From positions 1 to 6,324 of the forward strand of contig JALOQG010000171.1 of NCBI GenBank assembly GCA_025453505.1: a DNA stretch of 6,324 nt. Reading direction: 5' to 3'. The position numbers and the translations under genes were made by a program. The notes under the pieces are model-generated. The model was not told where the DNA came from. It did no database searches and was given only the letters and a program-made list of their open reading frames with translations. Shown here one piece after another: positions 4,960 to 6,324 of the stretch. Each line of letters begins with the position of its first letter. The first letter of the stretch is position 1. This DNA comes from Myxococcota bacterium. Its GTDB lineage: Bacteria; Myxococcota_A; UBA9160; PR03.

Positions 4960-6324
4960 GAACGCGCAGCGATCTCGTCCCGCAGCGAGCGCTTCAGGAT
5001 CTTGCCGGCTGGATTGCGCGGCAGCGCTTCGGTGTGGAACTCGATGTGCGTGGGGACCTTGAACCCCGCGATCCGCTCCGCGACGAACGCGCGCAGCGCG
5101 TCGGGGTCGATCGTGCGGCCCGGCTTCGGGACGATCGCCGCGGCGACTTCTTCGCCGAGCCGCTCGTGCGGCAAGCCGAAGACCGCCGCTTCGTACACGT
5201 CGGGGTGTTCGTAGAGGACGGCCTCGACCTCGGCGCAGTACACGTTCTCGCCGGCGCGCAGCACCATGTCCTTGGCGCGGTCCTGCACGTACACGAACCC
5301 TTCTTCGTCGATGCGGCCGATGTCGCCGCTGCGCAGCCAGCCGTCGACGATCGTCTCGGCCGTCGCCTCGGGCCGGTTCCAGTAGCCGCGGATCAGGTTG
5401 GCGCCGCGGAACCAGAGCTCGCCGACCTCGTTCGGCCCGAGCACGCGGCCGTCGGCGTCGGTCACGCGCATCTCGACGGCCGGCACCACGCGTCCGCAGC
5501 TCGTCGGCTTGCGCACGTAGTCGTCGCTCGAATTGCCCGGGCCGTAGGCGTTGGTCTCGGTCATGCCGTAGCCGATGCTCGGTCGCGCGGTGCGGAAGCT
5601 CTTGTCCACGCGCTTCACCAGCTCGGGCGGTGCGGGGGCGCCGCCGCCGCCGACCGAGAGCAGGCTCGCGGTGTCACGACGCGCGAAGTCGGGGCACTCG
5701 AGCAGATCCCACGACTGCGTGGGCACGCCGACGAAGTTCGTCACGCGCTCGCGCTCGATCAGCTCGAGCGCCCGCGCGGGATCCCACTTGTGCATCATCA
5801 CCAGCTTCTTGCCGGCGCCGAAACACGAGAGCAGCACCGCGACGCAGCCCGTCACGTGGAAGAGCGGCACGATCAGGATGAAGCTGGTCGGGAACGGGTG
5901 ATCGCGCGGCGGGCCCTGACCCATCGCGACGTTCATGAACGTGCGGCACGCGAACGCCGAGAGCGCGGTCAACACCGCGCGATGCGTCGAGACCGCGCCC
6001 TTCGGGTGGCCGGTGGTGCCCGACGTGTAGAGGATCGTCGCGTCGAGATCGGGGTGCAGATCGACCTGCGGCATCGCCGCGCCGGGGACGACGGCGTCCT
6101 CCCAGTGTTCGGCGCCCTCCGGCAGCGCGCCGGGCGTGCGCACCGCCATCACGCGGGCGCCGTGCTGCGCGAGCAGCGGCGCGATCCGCGCCGTGCGCTC
6201 CGCGTCGGCGATCACGAGCCGTGCGCCGCTGTCGCCGAGCGCGTAGTCGAACTCGTCCGCCGTCCACCACGCGTTCATCGACACCGAGATCGCGCCGATC
6301 GACGTGATCGCCGCGAACGACACC
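4956..6324 (-). CDS. Class I adenylate-forming acyl-CoA ligase (ANL superfamily), 5' partial
   Basis: 455 codons are visible; the frame runs to the window edge and the first visible residues (SFAAITSIGAISVSMNAWW) are an internal stretch of the family, so the real start lies outside, probably ~60-100 residues further. Activates a carboxylic acid with ATP to acyl-AMP, then forms a CoA thioester in the cytosol. Motifs numbered from the first codon at the edge: P-loop YTSGTTGHPKGA (99-110), IVPLFHVTG (151-159), GYGMTET (251-257), WLRSGD (329-334) with ribose-contacting D334, the hinge region DRAKDMVLRAGENV (348-361), and the C-terminal PRNPAGKILKR (435-445) with catalytic K441. All core motifs are intact. 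NAWW near the start and the overall form resemble FadD-like fatty-acid or aryl-acid ligases, but the substrate pocket cannot be assigned. It converges on the membrane protein gene, with its stop inside a repeat copy. Confidence 0.95.
   Translation of the reverse strand, partial: VSFAAITSIGAISVSMNAWWTADEFDYALGDSGARLVIADAERTARIAPLLAQHGARVMAVRTPGALPEGAEHWEDAVVPGAAMPQVDLHPDLDATILYTSGTTGHPKGAVSTHRAVLTALSAFACRTFMNVAMGQGPPRDHPFPTSFILIVPLFHVTGCVAVLLSCFGAGKKLVMMHKWDPARALELIERERVTNFVGVPTQSWDLLECPDFARRDTASLLSVGGGGAPAPPELVKRVDKSFRTARPSIGYGMTETNAYGPGNSSDDYVRKPTSCGRVVPAVEMRVTDADGRVLGPNEVGELWFRGANLIRGYWNRPEATAETIVDGWLRSGDIGRIDEEGFVYVQDRAKDMVLRAGENVYCAEVEAVLYEHPDVYEAAVFGLPHERLGEEVAAAIVPKPGRTIDPDALRAFVAERIAGFKVPTHIEFHTEALPRNPAGKILKRSLRDEIAARS

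Overview
The window is very GC-rich and densely coding, and nearly all third codon positions are G or C. Gene content (a cyclase-family metal hydrolase, a VOC protein, a PNPOx-like flavoprotein, a short S2P protease and an acyl-CoA ligase) and the lack of Actinobacteria-specific features suggest a Gram-negative, environmental, high-GC lineage. A deltaproteobacterial group such as Myxococcota or Binatota would fit, but this is inference from style only. The sequence contains no marker gene that fixes the taxonomy, and no rRNA, tRNA, CRISPR array or transposase was seen.

Layout. (1) Positions 1-518 hold the C-terminal part of a single-pass membrane protein whose start lies upstream of the window. 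(2) Positions 554-2853 hold four tightly packed plus-strand genes, probably one operon: a cyclase-family protein, a VOC/glyoxalase protein overlapping it by 4 bp, a PNPOx-like FMN protein and a small M50 site-2 protease. (3) Positions 2854-3052 are intergenic, with a hairpin and one copy of a ~35 bp repeat. (4) Positions 3053-4742 hold one large polytopic membrane protein, GT-C glycosyltransferase-like. It is split into two reading frames by a run of nine G at 4022-4030; removing one G restores a continuous 562-residue protein. (5) Positions 4743-4955 are a convergent intergenic region with a large imperfect inverted repeat (40-nt arms, 32 of 40 positions pairing) and a second copy of the ~35 bp repeat. 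(6) Positions 4956-6324 hold, on the minus strand, the C-terminal ~455 residues of an ANL-superfamily acyl-CoA ligase whose start lies beyond the window.

How the genes fit together. The first three operon genes look like small-molecule metabolism or detoxification enzymes; their substrates cannot be read from sequence. The cyclase-family protein has lost two of the usual metal-ligand histidines. The membrane protein at 3053-4742 stands apart: its codon use is clearly less GC-biased than its neighbours (20 of its first 64 codons end in A or T, against 3 of 64 in the protease gene), and it lies between the two copies of the repeat. I see no clear new defence, secretion or RNA system. The best leads are the repeat-bracketed, compositionally distinct, frameshifted membrane protein gene and the cyclase subfamily with an altered metal site.
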